Shown: in pieces, positions 46,347 to 54,962 of the stretch
Layout: each line of letters opens with the position of its first letter
Position numbering within the stretch: position 1 is the stretch's first letter
Assembly: GCF_028823535.1 (NCBI RefSeq)
Contig: NZ_JAQIYM010000007.1
Location: 248,001 to 312,000, forward strand
DNA length: 64,000 nt
Direction: 5' to 3'
Source of the DNA: Pseudomonas serbica
Lineage (GTDB): Bacteria; Pseudomonadota; Gammaproteobacteria; Pseudomonadales; Pseudomonadaceae
Program-made: the position numbers and the translations under genes
Notes under the pieces: generated by a model
What the model was told of the DNA's origin: nothing
The model's input: only the letters and a program-made list of their open reading frames with translations
The model's database searches: none

Positions 46347-46421
46347 AGGGGCGTCGCCAAGCGGTAAGGCAGCAGGTTTTGATCCTGCCATGCGTTGGTT
46401 CGAATCCAGCCGCCCCTGCCA
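46347..46421 (+). tRNA. tRNA-Gln (anticodon TTG)
   Basis: 75 bases including encoded CCA. Acceptor stem AGGGGCG (46347-46353) pairs with CGCCCCT (46411-46417). The anticodon stem GCAGG/CCTGC encloses TTTTGAT (anticodon TTG). T arm CTGG..TTCGAATCC is standard. It is transcribed alone and followed by a strong terminator. Confidence 0.96.
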
Positions 46422-46430
46422 TATTTCTGA

Positions 46431-46465
46431 TAACCCCCACTCACGCACTGCGCGAGTGGGGGTTA
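46431..46465 (+). terminator. intrinsic terminator after tRNA-Gln
   Basis: TAACCCCCACTC (46431-46442) pairs perfectly with GAGTGGGGGTTA (46454-46465) around ACGCACTGCGC, then TTGCATTCT. This is a 12-bp stem directly after the tRNA. The 280 bases from here to the MHS gene hold nothing recognisable. Confidence 0.88.
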
Positions 46466-46745
46466 TTGCATTCTGTACATCCCCCTCGCAACAAAACATC
46501 TTCCAACGGCACAAAGTCTCGGTTGCAGGCTCATTCGCTTGATTCCGTTTGCCCGTGATGGCGAGTGGATATCTGCAAGAAGCCGATTATGCTCAATGAA
46601 ACCTTGCAGCGATGCGAGGCCGTCAGCCTGTGTGCATGCTTTGCGCAATCCGTAATCCGATGACATCAGCCCCAGGGCCAGGGTGCGGCAACAAGAAGAT
46701 AGTGGGGTACTCCGGCCTATAACAAGAGAAAGACGGAGACGACTC

Positions 46746-48422
46746 ATGGCCGCAATCGACAACACCACCGCGGGTAACGCGCCCCAGCACGGGATCACCA
46801 AGGAGGAGCGCAAGGTCATCTTCGCCTCGTCCTTGGGCACCGTGTTCGAATGGTACGACTTCTACCTCTACGGCTCCCTCGCCGCGATCATTGCCAAGCA
46901 CTTCTTCGCCGGCGTCAACGAGACCACGTCCTTCATCTTTGCCTTGCTCGCGTTCGCTGCAGGCTTCGCCGTGCGCCCCTTCGGCGCCATCGTGTTCGGC
47001 CGACTGGGCGACATGATCGGGCGCAAGCACACCTTCCTGATCACCATCGTAATCATGGGTGTCTCCACGGCCATCGTTGGTTTCCTGCCCGGTTACGCGA
47101 CCATTGGCGTGGCCGCGCCGATCATCCTGATCACCCTGCGCCTGTTGCAAGGCCTGGCCCTGGGTGGCGAGTACGGCGGGGCGGCGACCTACGTGGCCGA
47201 ACACGCACCCAAGGGCAAGCGCGGCTACTTCACCTCGTGGATCCAGACCACCGCCACCCTCGGCCTGTTCCTTTCGCTGCTGGTGATCCTTGCCTGCCGC
47301 ACCGTGCTTGGCACCGAGGCGTTCGAAGCCTGGGGCTGGCGGATTCCCTTCCTGCTGTCGATCCTGCTGCTGATCGTCTCCGTCTACATCCGCCTGCAAC
47401 TCAGCGAATCGCCGGTGTTCGTGAAGATGAAGGCCGAGGGCAAGGCCTCCAAGGCGCCGCTGACCGAATCCTTCGCCCGTTGGGAAAACCTCAAGATCGT
47501 GATCATGGCGCTGCTCGGCGGTACCGCCGGCCAGGCCGTCGTCTGGTACACCGGGCAGTTCTACGCGTTGTTCTTCCTGCTGCAGACGCTCAAGATCGAC
47601 GCGCAGACCGCCAACCTGCTGATTGCCGGTTCGCTGCTGATCGGTACGCCGTTCTTCGTCATCTTCGGCAGCCTGTCCGACCGCATCGGGCGCAAGGGCA
47701 TCATCATGGCCGGTTGCATCCTCGCGGCGCTGACCTACTTCCCGATCTTCAATGCGTTGACCCAGTACGGTAACCCCGACGTGTTCATCGCACAGGAGAA
47801 GAACCCGGTCACGGTGATCGCCGATCCCGACCAGTGTTCGTTTCAGTTCGACCCGGTGGGCAAGGCCAAATTCACCAGCTCCTGCGACCTGGCCAAGACC
47901 GTGTTGGCCAAACGGGCCATCCCCTACAAGAACGAGAAGGCCGAGCCGGGAACTGTCGCGCAGGTTCGTATCGGCGACAAAGTGATCCCCAGCTTCGAAG
48001 GCACCGGCATGCCGGCCGCCGACTTCAAGACCCGCAACGACGCCTTCATCGCAACCCTGGGCACCGCCCTCAAGGACGCCGGCTACCCCGAGAAAGCCGA
48101 CCCGGCCAAGACCAACTACCCGATGGTGCTGCTGCTCCTGACCATCCTGGTGATCTACGTGACCATGGTCTACGGCCCGATCGCCGCCTGGCTGGTGGAA
48201 CTCTTCCCGGCGCGCATTCGCTACACCTCGATGTCACTGCCTTACCACATCGGCAACGGCTGGTTCGGCGGGTTCCTGCCAACAGTGGCTTTCGCCATGG
48301 TCGCGGCCACCGGCGATATCTACTATGGGCTGTGGTACCCGATCGTGATCGCGGTGATGACGGCGATCCTGGGTACGTTCTTCCTGCCGGAGACGAAGGA
48401 TCGGGAGATTCATCACACTTGA
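46746..48422 (+). CDS. MFS transporter of the metabolite:H+ symporter (MHS) family, with a long loop
   Basis: 558 residues from the ATG at 46746 (GGAG 8 bases upstream). N-terminal SSLGTVFEWYDFYLYGSLAA and VRPFGAIVFGRLGDMIGRKH are diagnostic of the MHS family (ProP, ShiA, KgtP). Unlike the usual ~430-residue members it has an extra ~130-residue hydrophilic loop (about residues 340-470, including DPDQCSFQFDPVGKAKFTSS) between the later helices; two Cys in it could form a disulfide if periplasmic. Substrate unknown. Confidence 0.9.
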   Translation: MAAIDNTTAGNAPQHGITKEERKVIFASSLGTVFEWYDFYLYGSLAAIIAKHFFAGVNETTSFIFALLAFAAGFAVRPFGAIVFGRLGDMIGRKHTFLITIVIMGVSTAIVGFLPGYATIGVAAPIILITLRLLQGLALGGEYGGAATYVAEHAPKGKRGYFTSWIQTTATLGLFLSLLVILACRTVLGTEAFEAWGWRIPFLLSILLLIVSVYIRLQLSESPVFVKMKAEGKASKAPLTESFARWENLKIVIMALLGGTAGQAVVWYTGQFYALFFLLQTLKIDAQTANLLIAGSLLIGTPFFVIFGSLSDRIGRKGIIMAGCILAALTYFPIFNALTQYGNPDVFIAQEKNPVTVIADPDQCSFQFDPVGKAKFTSSCDLAKTVLAKRAIPYKNEKAEPGTVAQVRIGDKVIPSFEGTGMPAADFKTRNDAFIATLGTALKDAGYPEKADPAKTNYPMVLLLLTILVIYVTMVYGPIAAWLVELFPARIRYTSMSLPYHIGNGWFGGFLPTVAFAMVAATGDIYYGLWYPIVIAVMTAILGTFFLPETKDREIHHT

Positions 48423-48426
48423 AATT

Positions 48427-48515
48427 CTGTAGGAGATCGGCTTGCCGGCGAACCAGGCGCTGCGGTGTATCTGCCGCAGCGCGTAATCGCCTTCGCCGGC
48501 AAAGTCGGATCGTCG
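48427..48515. repeat. degenerate REP pair
   Basis: TGTAGGAGATCGGCTTGCCG (48428) faces CGCCTTCGCCGGCAAAGTCG (~48490). A perfect inner repeat CGCTGCGG/CCGCAGCG gives a strong hairpin. It marks the border to the AT-richer island that follows. Confidence 0.75.
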
Positions 48516-48579
48516 GAGTTTCTTTATTATTCCGTTGATTAAATCCTATTACTCCTGCGAAAAAATCTCTTCCAAACCA

Positions 48580-49602
48580 TTATTCAATAGGGCGCGGATG
48601 ATTAACTACGCAGCGAGCTGTTTTATCAGTGAGTACCAACAAATCACCCGTACCAGACAGGCTGGCCATACTTCCATCTGGACTCCTATAACTTCTGTGT
48701 ACGTTTACGCCTCCTCCCCACTGCGGATCTGCATAATCCTTGCCGCGAAGTACCTTTGCATACTTGTAATTCGAAGGAGGATCTTTATATGCAGGGGCGC
48801 CCGGACCTTGCGGATCTTTCAATGGGGAGCTCTCGTAATATGTTGGGTCATACCAGTCCTTGACCCATTCAAACCCATTATCGGACATCGAATATAGACC
48901 GAGTGGGTTAGGTGGAAATCTATCCACAGGCAACGGGGTGAGAGTATCAGTCTTCCACCCCATCTCTTTAGCAAATGTTTTGCGATCCCAAGAACTGGAA
49001 ATGTTGATGCCCTTGGGACCATCTTCCCAATCTTCGGTTACAGGGTCATCAGTCGCCTTATAAGTACCATCATTGGTTGCCACCATTAAAAATTGCCCAC
49101 GGCTGCGCGCTGCATATTCCCACTGGGCTTCGGTCGGTAAACCGAACGGTAACTCGCTGACCTTTGTCAGCCAATTGCAATATTTTTCCGCCTCGAACCA
49201 ATCCAGGTGTGCGGGCGTGTTTGGAGGTCCACTGATGACGGCAAACTTGTCACTGGAGTCCCGGCGAAGTTGCAGATCATTGGAGTTCAGGTAGAACTGA
49301 TATTCCCGATTTGTAATTTTGTATTTGGTGATAGAGTAACTACTTAACTCAATCTTATGCAGCGGCTTACTATCCTTATCAGCATCGTAGGGAAGTTTTT
49401 CAGGTCCGTATTGCACACCATAGTCCCCCATCAGGAATTCTCCACCTTCGACGAAGACGAGGTCGCCTTTTACCCTTTGGATAAAACCCTGCAACTCTTG
49501 CGATGATCTATTAACTTCAGCTGTGCCCACGGGCATGGTGTTCTGTTCGCAGCCCGCCACTAATACAACAGGAAGCATAAATGCAAGCTTAAACATTTTC
49601 AT
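48580..49602 (-). CDS. lipoprotein with SUMF1 / formylglycine-generating-enzyme fold, probably non-catalytic
   Basis: 340 residues. N-terminal MKMFKLAFMLPVVLVAGC is a lipoprotein signal with lipobox LVAGC (Cys18). FGE-sulfatase fold markers follow: FVEGGEFLMGDYG, ITKYKITNREYQFY, PAHLDWFEAEKYCNWLTK, LPTEAQWEYAARSRG and NGFEWVKDWY. The segment equivalent to the active site reads VHRSYRSPDGS, without the two catalytic Cys of true FGE. It is probably a periplasmic or membrane-anchored accessory or immunity-type protein for the upstream large gene. Codon use is AT-richer than the surroundings. Confidence 0.85.
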   Translation of the reverse strand: MKMFKLAFMLPVVLVAGCEQNTMPVGTAEVNRSSQELQGFIQRVKGDLVFVEGGEFLMGDYGVQYGPEKLPYDADKDSKPLHKIELSSYSITKYKITNREYQFYLNSNDLQLRRDSSDKFAVISGPPNTPAHLDWFEAEKYCNWLTKVSELPFGLPTEAQWEYAARSRGQFLMVATNDGTYKATDDPVTEDWEDGPKGINISSSWDRKTFAKEMGWKTDTLTPLPVDRFPPNPLGLYSMSDNGFEWVKDWYDPTYYESSPLKDPQGPGAPAYKDPPSNYKYAKVLRGKDYADPQWGGGVNVHRSYRSPDGSMASLSGTGDLLVLTDKTARCVVNHPRPIE

Positions 49603-49617
49603 AAAAAAAACCTTGTA

Positions 49618-50283
49618 TCAAACCCAACGATCCGTTTCTGTTTCACACGAACCAAAATAACAGCGGCTGGGGTAATGAAAGTTGTCATCGGAATTGATTT
49701 GATAGTAGGGTGAATCATTCATGGCCAGCGCATACCCCCAAGCAACACCAGATCTTATCCGATCATAAATAATTGATAGCTCACGTTTCGCCCTAAGCAA
49801 ATCCTGATCACGATTAAACCCCTCTCGCAGAAAATCCACTAATTTCTGTTCCTGCTGCTCGATTATCAGGAATTCATTTTCGGCTGTAGTCAAACTTGAG
49901 CCATCAGGCGTCATTCGGCAAAACACCTTTCGCCACTCGATACGGGTCTGGATACTTTTGAGTATCCAGATCACCGCTTCTTTACGATCTTTGTAGATAT
50001 CGGGTGCCAGTGCCTTCCCGTAGTTGTGTGGATCGAGATGATCCCAAACGCCATGGCGGGTGAGAAGGTAAAGTAAAATCCCTTTTGCCTCTGGGGTGAA
50101 GCTCAAGAGCTTTTCTGCGTTGGCATTAACACTGGTCGCCAGCTGATTACGTCGCTTCGAGGCATCCAGATTCGTTTTACTTTCATCTATAATGGACTTT
50201 ACGATCTCTTTAAAATAATATTCAACAGAATCAACGCTCCCCCCTAACGTCATGAGTTTTTTATAAGTTGCTCTGCATATCAT
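49618..50283 (-). pseudogene. C-terminal part of the frameshifted large gene
   Basis: 221 codons in the frame after the break near 50263. From the junction it reads KKLMTLGGSVDSVEYYFKEI and continues to GYALAMNDSPYYQINSDDNF. The Met at 50283 overlaps the preceding reading frame by 23 bases and is probably not a natural start. Removing one base (the A at 50263) joins this part to the upstream 567 residues as QSNLKKLMTLGGS without a stop. Helical and charged; no domain recognised. Confidence 0.6.
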
Positions 50284-51964
50284 CCATTTGCATTACACAA
50301 TACTGACTATATGCATTGAAGGCATCTTTTTTCACCAAGTCAAAAAAACTATAATTCAGTCGATACAGCTGATAAACCAACCAAGCCCCAAACTCCGTAA
50401 TCGTATTGACACCCACTTCGCCAATAAGCCCGCCCTTGGCCCCTATTCCCCAACACAAACTGGCCGCCACATGAAAACAAAATTTCCCGTTTATAAAAGT
50501 GCAATAGAACTTGCCACCGGCCCCTGCCCCGGCCAAACCGGCAATGCTGCCACCAATACTGCAGAACTCTTTGAATTCGCCGCTGGACTTCAATAGTCCG
50601 GCGAGACCGGGATTGATGTCCGCTGGCGGTGTGGGTTTAAGCCATTGCAGTCCGCCTTTGAGACTGCCCTCGACCCGGGCGCCGGCAAAGGCTTCGCCGG
50701 TGATTTGCAGGCCTTCATCTTCGGCGGCCATTTGCTGATGGAACGCCGCCCCCCTGGTTCTTCTTTCCTTGAAACGGGGTAATCGGCCATTGGGCTGACC
50801 AGCGAGAAATTGCTGATCACCTTTGGTCACCACCTGCAATTGCCCTTCGAGTTGCACCGAGGCACCGACGAAACCAGCCAACTCAGGTGTCAGATACAAG
50901 CGCAACATTCCCATGTCGAAGTCATTGCCTTTAGCATTGGTATAGGACAATGACCAACCCATGCGGTCCGGCACATAGATAGGGAGGTTAACCATGCCGG
51001 AAGCGACGGTCATGACGGCCTTCGCTTCGCCCTTGATCGCGACATTGCCTTTGTTTGGGGCGAATTCGGTGCTGGCCCCGACGTTGGACACCAAGCGCAT
51101 GAACTGCGCGGCACCGGAAACGTCGACGTTCTTGCCCAACTCGGTCTTGCCCACTAGGCTTTCGTTCCAGCTTTCAGCCCAGTCGAACAAGGTAACGTCC
51201 TGATTAAAGGCTTCAGGATCGAAATCCAGACCGGTCCACTTGATGACGTCGCTCAACTCCAGCTTAAGTTTTGGCCACTCCAGGGTGGTCAGTTGCTCCT
51301 TGAGCTTCAGCGTATCGATGCGTCGGTTACCATGCTTGTCCTTACCGTAGATGCTGTTCTCGGCGCCTTTCTTTTTGTTGCCTTTCAAGGACACCGTGTG
51401 CAGCGTGCGGCCATCCTGGCCTTTGCTGAAGTAGCCTTTTTTGACATAGGCATAGCGGTTGGCCTTGGTCCCGTTTTTGTGTTTCTTCCCCGTACCGGCT
51501 ACTGGAAGCAATTCGACGACATCGTCATAGCTCATTTTTTCCTGGGAAAAACTGCCGAGCTTTTTGCGGAGCGCCTCTTGTTCTGCCTCGAGCCGGCTTT
51601 CCGCCGCCGTCACTTCCTTGGCATGCGCTTCAGCTTCCAAGGGAGACAGCGTGGTGGTTGAAACCGCCTCGACATACTTTTCAAGCACTCTGGTGTAGCG
51701 TTCCTTGGCCAGGTGGAACTCATTCACCCGGTGGGCCATATCTTGCCAGTGGTTTTCGAACTCGCCCGCCTCGGCGTCCGCAATAAAGACCAGCTCTTCG
51801 GTCTCGGGGCGAAAGTAGCACTGGGTTGACTGGTGATACGCAACCACAATGGGGTGTTGCTTGCTGGTCCGGTTTTCAGCGACAGGGGCATTGGCTTCGG
51901 TCAGGTCGTTCACGTTAAGTCCTCCTTGGTATGGATAGGCATACGGGGGAGGCTTCATTTCCAC
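50261..51964 (-). pseudogene. large toxin/effector-like protein, N-terminal part, interrupted by frameshift
   Basis: 567 residues to a TAA at 50261, then continuing in another frame (49618-50283), for ~785 residues in all. Start ATG at 51964. Residues ~1-130 hold a helical region (FENHWQDMAHRVNEFHLAKE), the middle (~200-400) is beta-rich with YVPDRMGWSLSY and GAFAGARVEGSL-like repeats, and residues ~455-540 are Gly-rich and hydrophobic (IGGSIAGLAGAGAGGKFYC, AASLCWGIGAKGGLIGEVG), which could insert into membranes. No signal peptide. I do not recognise a named family; the layout resembles large polymorphic or T6SS-linked effectors, but no VgrG or PAAR gene is near. If the frameshift is an assembly error, it is one gene. 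Confidence 0.6.
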
Positions 51965-52229
51965 CCTAGTTCAAGTACACGACAGCTTTCAAGAAGCGGC
52001 CAGAGGTCGAAATAGGACACTTCCGGGTTGCGCGTAGGATGCGTCCGAGATGGCGGCGCGTCAGATCTGTAGGAAGTTTGTGGGTTTGACAAAAGGAGGA
52101 TACGCGGCGGTATCCCACGGCATGCAAGCGTTTGGAGCAAGGGTTGTTCCAGCTCTGTTGGCAGTGCTTTTTCGAGCAATTTGCAGCGTGTTTAAACGCC
52201 AGCCAGGTTACTTCCCGAAAGCCACAGCG
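51965..52229. other. gene-free stretch upstream of leader B
   Basis: 265 bases between the start of the effector-like gene and the conserved leader. It should hold the promoter of the gene to the left. No open frame with coding character is seen; a GGAGGATACGCGG at ~52097 is not followed by a good start. Confidence 0.4.
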
Positions 52230-52527
52230 CCTTGCGCCGTTGCCTACGGTTACGCCAGAATCCGCCGGCTTGTGCGCCTTGGAGCTGCTCGGTAACTTGG
52301 TTCGCGTCACTGATGGTCAGTGATCGGGTTTAGTAGCCCGCGGTAATTTGGCTGCACGTGCATCCGTCTGACAGGTATTTCCATACCTGTATTTTGATGG
52401 TGGCTGTACGTAGGGCGCTTTCGGGCGCGCCGGCTTAGCTGAGTTCCCCGGTCTACTAACCTGCGTACAGTTGCCTCCCTTTTCGTTTAGTAGCAGAAGG
52501 GCGGCACTCAACTAGAGAACACAGCAT
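52230..52527 (+). promoter_or_regulatory. structured leader B upstream of the DUF6124 gene (candidate regulatory RNA)
   Basis: Homologue of leader A. Conserved block 52230-52281; hairpin 1 stem CGGG (52325-52328)/CCCG (52337-52340) with loop TTTAGTAG (52329-52336); hairpin 2 ACAGGTA (52371-52377)/TACCTGT (52384-52390); multibranched domain closed by CTGTACGTAGG (52404-52414) with CCTGCGTACAG (52460-52470), 11 pairs; central CTACTAA (52453-52459); hairpin 3 stem CCCTTTT..G/CAGAAGGG with loop TTTAGTAG again (52486-52493). TGCC at 52472-52475 can pair with upstream GGTGGC or with downstream GGCA (52503-52506). The ribosome site AGAGA is weak. Confidence 0.65.
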
Positions 52528-52839
52528 ATGATCAAGCCGACCCCAAACCCGCCGGACACCGATCCGGTAACACCCTCCGAACGCATCCCCTCAGCCGCCG
52601 ATATCCAGGCCACTCCGCGCAAGCTTTGCACCATGTTCATCGTCAACCCGGAACTCGATACCGAAACCCTGCTGGCCCATGCCTGTGAGTCGCTGGCTTC
52701 GGCCAATGTGATGACGCTGGATCTGGCGGATCATATGGAAGGGACGAGTCGCAATACCCTGTTGGGGATTGCCCAGGTCATCATGCTCGGCGAGCTGGCG
52801 GTGAGTCGGGCGCTGGATCGGATTGATCGGGCTGAATAG
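52528..52839 (+). CDS. DUF6124 (DUF3077-type) small protein, paralogue B
   Basis: 103 residues. N-terminus MIKPTPNPPDTDP is the family hallmark, and TETLLAHACESLASANVM then GIAQVIMLGELAVSRALDRI form the C-terminal helices. An in-frame TAG at 52513 rules out a longer start. GC and codon use return to the chromosomal norm after the AT-rich island. Function unknown; leader B precedes it. Confidence 0.9.
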   Translation: MIKPTPNPPDTDPVTPSERIPSAADIQATPRKLCTMFIVNPELDTETLLAHACESLASANVMTLDLADHMEGTSRNTLLGIAQVIMLGELAVSRALDRIDRAE

Positions 52840-52940
52840 AAGATCAAAAGATCGCAGCCTTCGGCAGCTTCTACAGGGGGATGCGTTCACTTGGGAACAG
52901 GTCGGCTGTCAGGCCGCCATCGTCGGCAGGCCCCACAATA

Positions 52941-53220
52941 GATCGGGTACAGCCGCGAGAGCGTGGTTGACTGGGAGGGAGCCTTCGCCGGCAAGCCGGC
53001 TCCTACAGTAGGTCGGGTACAGCCGCGAGAGAGTGGTTGACTGGGAGGGCGCCTTCGCCGGCAAGCCGGCTCCTACAGTAGATCGGGTACAGTCGCGAGA
53101 GACTGGTTGACTGGGAGGGAGCCTTCGCCGGCAAGCCGGCTCCTACAGTAGGTCGGGTACAGTCGCGAGAGAGTGGTTGATTGGGAGGGCGCCTTCGCTG
53201 GCATGTCGATCTCCTGCAAG
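52941..53220. repeat. 70-bp tandem repeat, four copies
   Basis: GATCGGGTACAGCCGCGAGA starts at 52941, 53011, 53081 and 53151, exactly 70 bases apart. Each unit ends with the REP half GCCTTCGCCGGCAAGCCGGC and TCCTACAGTA; the fourth ends in a damaged REP. Changes between units alternate (GGTC/GATC, GGGA/GGGC), as if pairs of units were duplicated. Unlike the other arrays there is only one REP orientation. No gene is present in this ~480-base gap. Confidence 0.95.
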
Positions 53221-53317
53221 GGTGTATGCCGCTCGTCTACTCGAACGCACGCAATCCCCTGGACGCCTTCAAAGCTGTACGACCCGGAAAACCCGGGCCC
53301 GGTTTGTGAGGTGAGAC

Positions 53318-53515
53318 ATGTCCAGCGAATCGACTTTTCAGGACAACAAACAAGACCCGGACAAGACGCTACCCACGTCGGACGATCCGGGCAAATACGA
53401 TCCCCTTAAACAGGCCGACCTCGACGATGAAGAGGGCGAGCAGGAATGGAACGAGCGCGACAGGAAGCTGCCTGAGGCAGATGAGCAAACACCTTTGTCC
53501 GACGACAGGCGCTAG
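53318..53515 (+). CDS. small acidic hypothetical protein
   Basis: 65 residues. The ATG is preceded by GAGGTGAG. The sequence is strongly acidic and hydrophilic (DLDDEEGEQEWNERDRKLPE), probably disordered. I recognise no family. It lies 47 bases upstream of the diiron-type gene in the same direction, so may be cotranscribed. Confidence 0.75.
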   Translation: MSSESTFQDNKQDPDKTLPTSDDPGKYDPLKQADLDDEEGEQEWNERDRKLPEADEQTPLSDDRR

Positions 53516-53562
53516 GAAAAGCGCCCGGTGATAGATCGAAGTACTGCCCAGGAGAACAGCCA

Positions 53563-54945
53563 ATGACCCTATTCACGCCCTTGACAGGTTCGCCTTCGAC
53601 GCTTGCGGATGCCGACGCCGGTGGCCAGTACCGCGAACTCTACGATTTGCTGTACAGCAACGACCCGCAAGCTCGAACGCTGGGCGAACAGTTTCTGCGC
53701 GAGCAACTGGCCGAGGCCGCCGAGCTCCCCTGTGATCTGCCCGAAGCGCCAGGACAGTTGGCGGCATGGTCGGAACAACATTGCGCCGATGTCGCGCGCG
53801 ACTATGCCTTCTACCTCGAAGCGCGCAAGCAGGGCGGGCCACGTCGGTATTTCTCGAACAAAGCCCATGCCCTGTTTTTCCTGCAGCGGGTGGCCCCGAC
53901 CAAGGAGGTCGATGGCGCTTGGCTGACCGGTGTGCTTGAGCACTGGCAGGACCTGCGGTATGACGGGCTGCTGAGCACTTATCTGGAAGAGCTGGGCAAC
54001 GGCGATCACCGGCAGAATCACGTGGTGATCTACCGCAAGTTGCTGGCTGCGCACGACTGTGGCGACCGGCAGGGGCTGCTCGACGAACACTTTCGCCAGG
54101 GTGCGATTCAACTCGCATTGGGGCAGTGCAGCGAGATGTTCATGCCCGAGGTGATCGGCTACAACCTCGGCTATGAGCAATTGCCGCTGCACCTGCTGAT
54201 CAGCGCCTATGAACTGCGGGAGCTGGGGATCGACCCGTACTACTTCACCCTGCACGTGACAATCGACAACGTCAGCAGCGGTCACGGGCGCAAGGCGATC
54301 GAAGCGCTGCTCGACCTGATGCCGATGGAGCAGGGGCGCGAAGAATTCTATCGGCGGGTCGCCGCCGGCTATCGACTCAATGACCTGGGGCCAGGCTCGA
54401 CGGCGGTGATTGCAGGTTTCGACCTGCACCAGGAAGTGGTCGCCATGCTCGAACGCAAACGCGGCTTCGGCCAGCACATGCATTCCGATTACTGCCAGGT
54501 CGAAGGCCAGACCGTCAACCAGTGGCTGGCGACGCCGGGCCAGATCGAGGATTTTCTCGGCGCGCTGCAACGCAAGGGCTGGATAAAACGCCACGGTCCA
54601 CCCCGGGACAGCCGTTTCTGGCAGTTGATCGAGGGCGATACGGCGGCCATGTTCGGCGTGTTCAGTGGCTACGAAAAACAGCTGCTGCACGACTGGATCG
54701 CCGGTGACTGGCAAGACCCGCAACGCCAGCCAGTGCCACGCCGGGTGCCCTCCGACGATGCCCTCGCCGATGCGGCCTTTGCGAACGACCCTGAGCTCAA
54801 GGCGTTGCAGGATTCCCTGCACGGCCAGTCTGCGCGGCAACAGTTGCAGTTATTGATCCCGTGGCTGTCGGCACAGCGCCATTGTCGCCCCGCGGGACTC
54901 TACGCCACCCGACGTTTTATTGAATGCGTGGCCCGTTTGCGCTGA
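53563..54945 (+). CDS. heme-oxygenase-like iron-containing redox enzyme (HDO superfamily)
   Basis: 460 residues; AGGAG lies 7 bases before the ATG. The central ~200 residues hold likely metal ligands in the HDO arrangement: EELGNGDHRQNH (Glu142/His149), MPEVIGYNLGYE (Glu196/Glu205), and HVTIDNVSSGHGRKA (His231, Asp235, His241). The C-terminal third is extra to the fold. Members (UndA, SznF, CADD and many unknowns) activate oxygen with two irons. It forms a pair with the methyltransferase 17 bases downstream. Substrate unknown. Confidence 0.8.
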   Translation: MTLFTPLTGSPSTLADADAGGQYRELYDLLYSNDPQARTLGEQFLREQLAEAAELPCDLPEAPGQLAAWSEQHCADVARDYAFYLEARKQGGPRRYFSNKAHALFFLQRVAPTKEVDGAWLTGVLEHWQDLRYDGLLSTYLEELGNGDHRQNHVVIYRKLLAAHDCGDRQGLLDEHFRQGAIQLALGQCSEMFMPEVIGYNLGYEQLPLHLLISAYELRELGIDPYYFTLHVTIDNVSSGHGRKAIEALLDLMPMEQGREEFYRRVAAGYRLNDLGPGSTAVIAGFDLHQEVVAMLERKRGFGQHMHSDYCQVEGQTVNQWLATPGQIEDFLGALQRKGWIKRHGPPRDSRFWQLIEGDTAAMFGVFSGYEKQLLHDWIAGDWQDPQRQPVPRRVPSDDALADAAFANDPELKALQDSLHGQSARQQLQLLIPWLSAQRHCRPAGLYATRRFIECVARLR

Positions 54946-54962
54946 TTTCAGGAGAGTCATGC

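Noticed and set aside
51966..52310. Minus-strand 114-codon frame upstream of leader B
   Set aside because: It covers the conserved leader block on the opposite strand, has no ribosome site and no counterpart in leader A.
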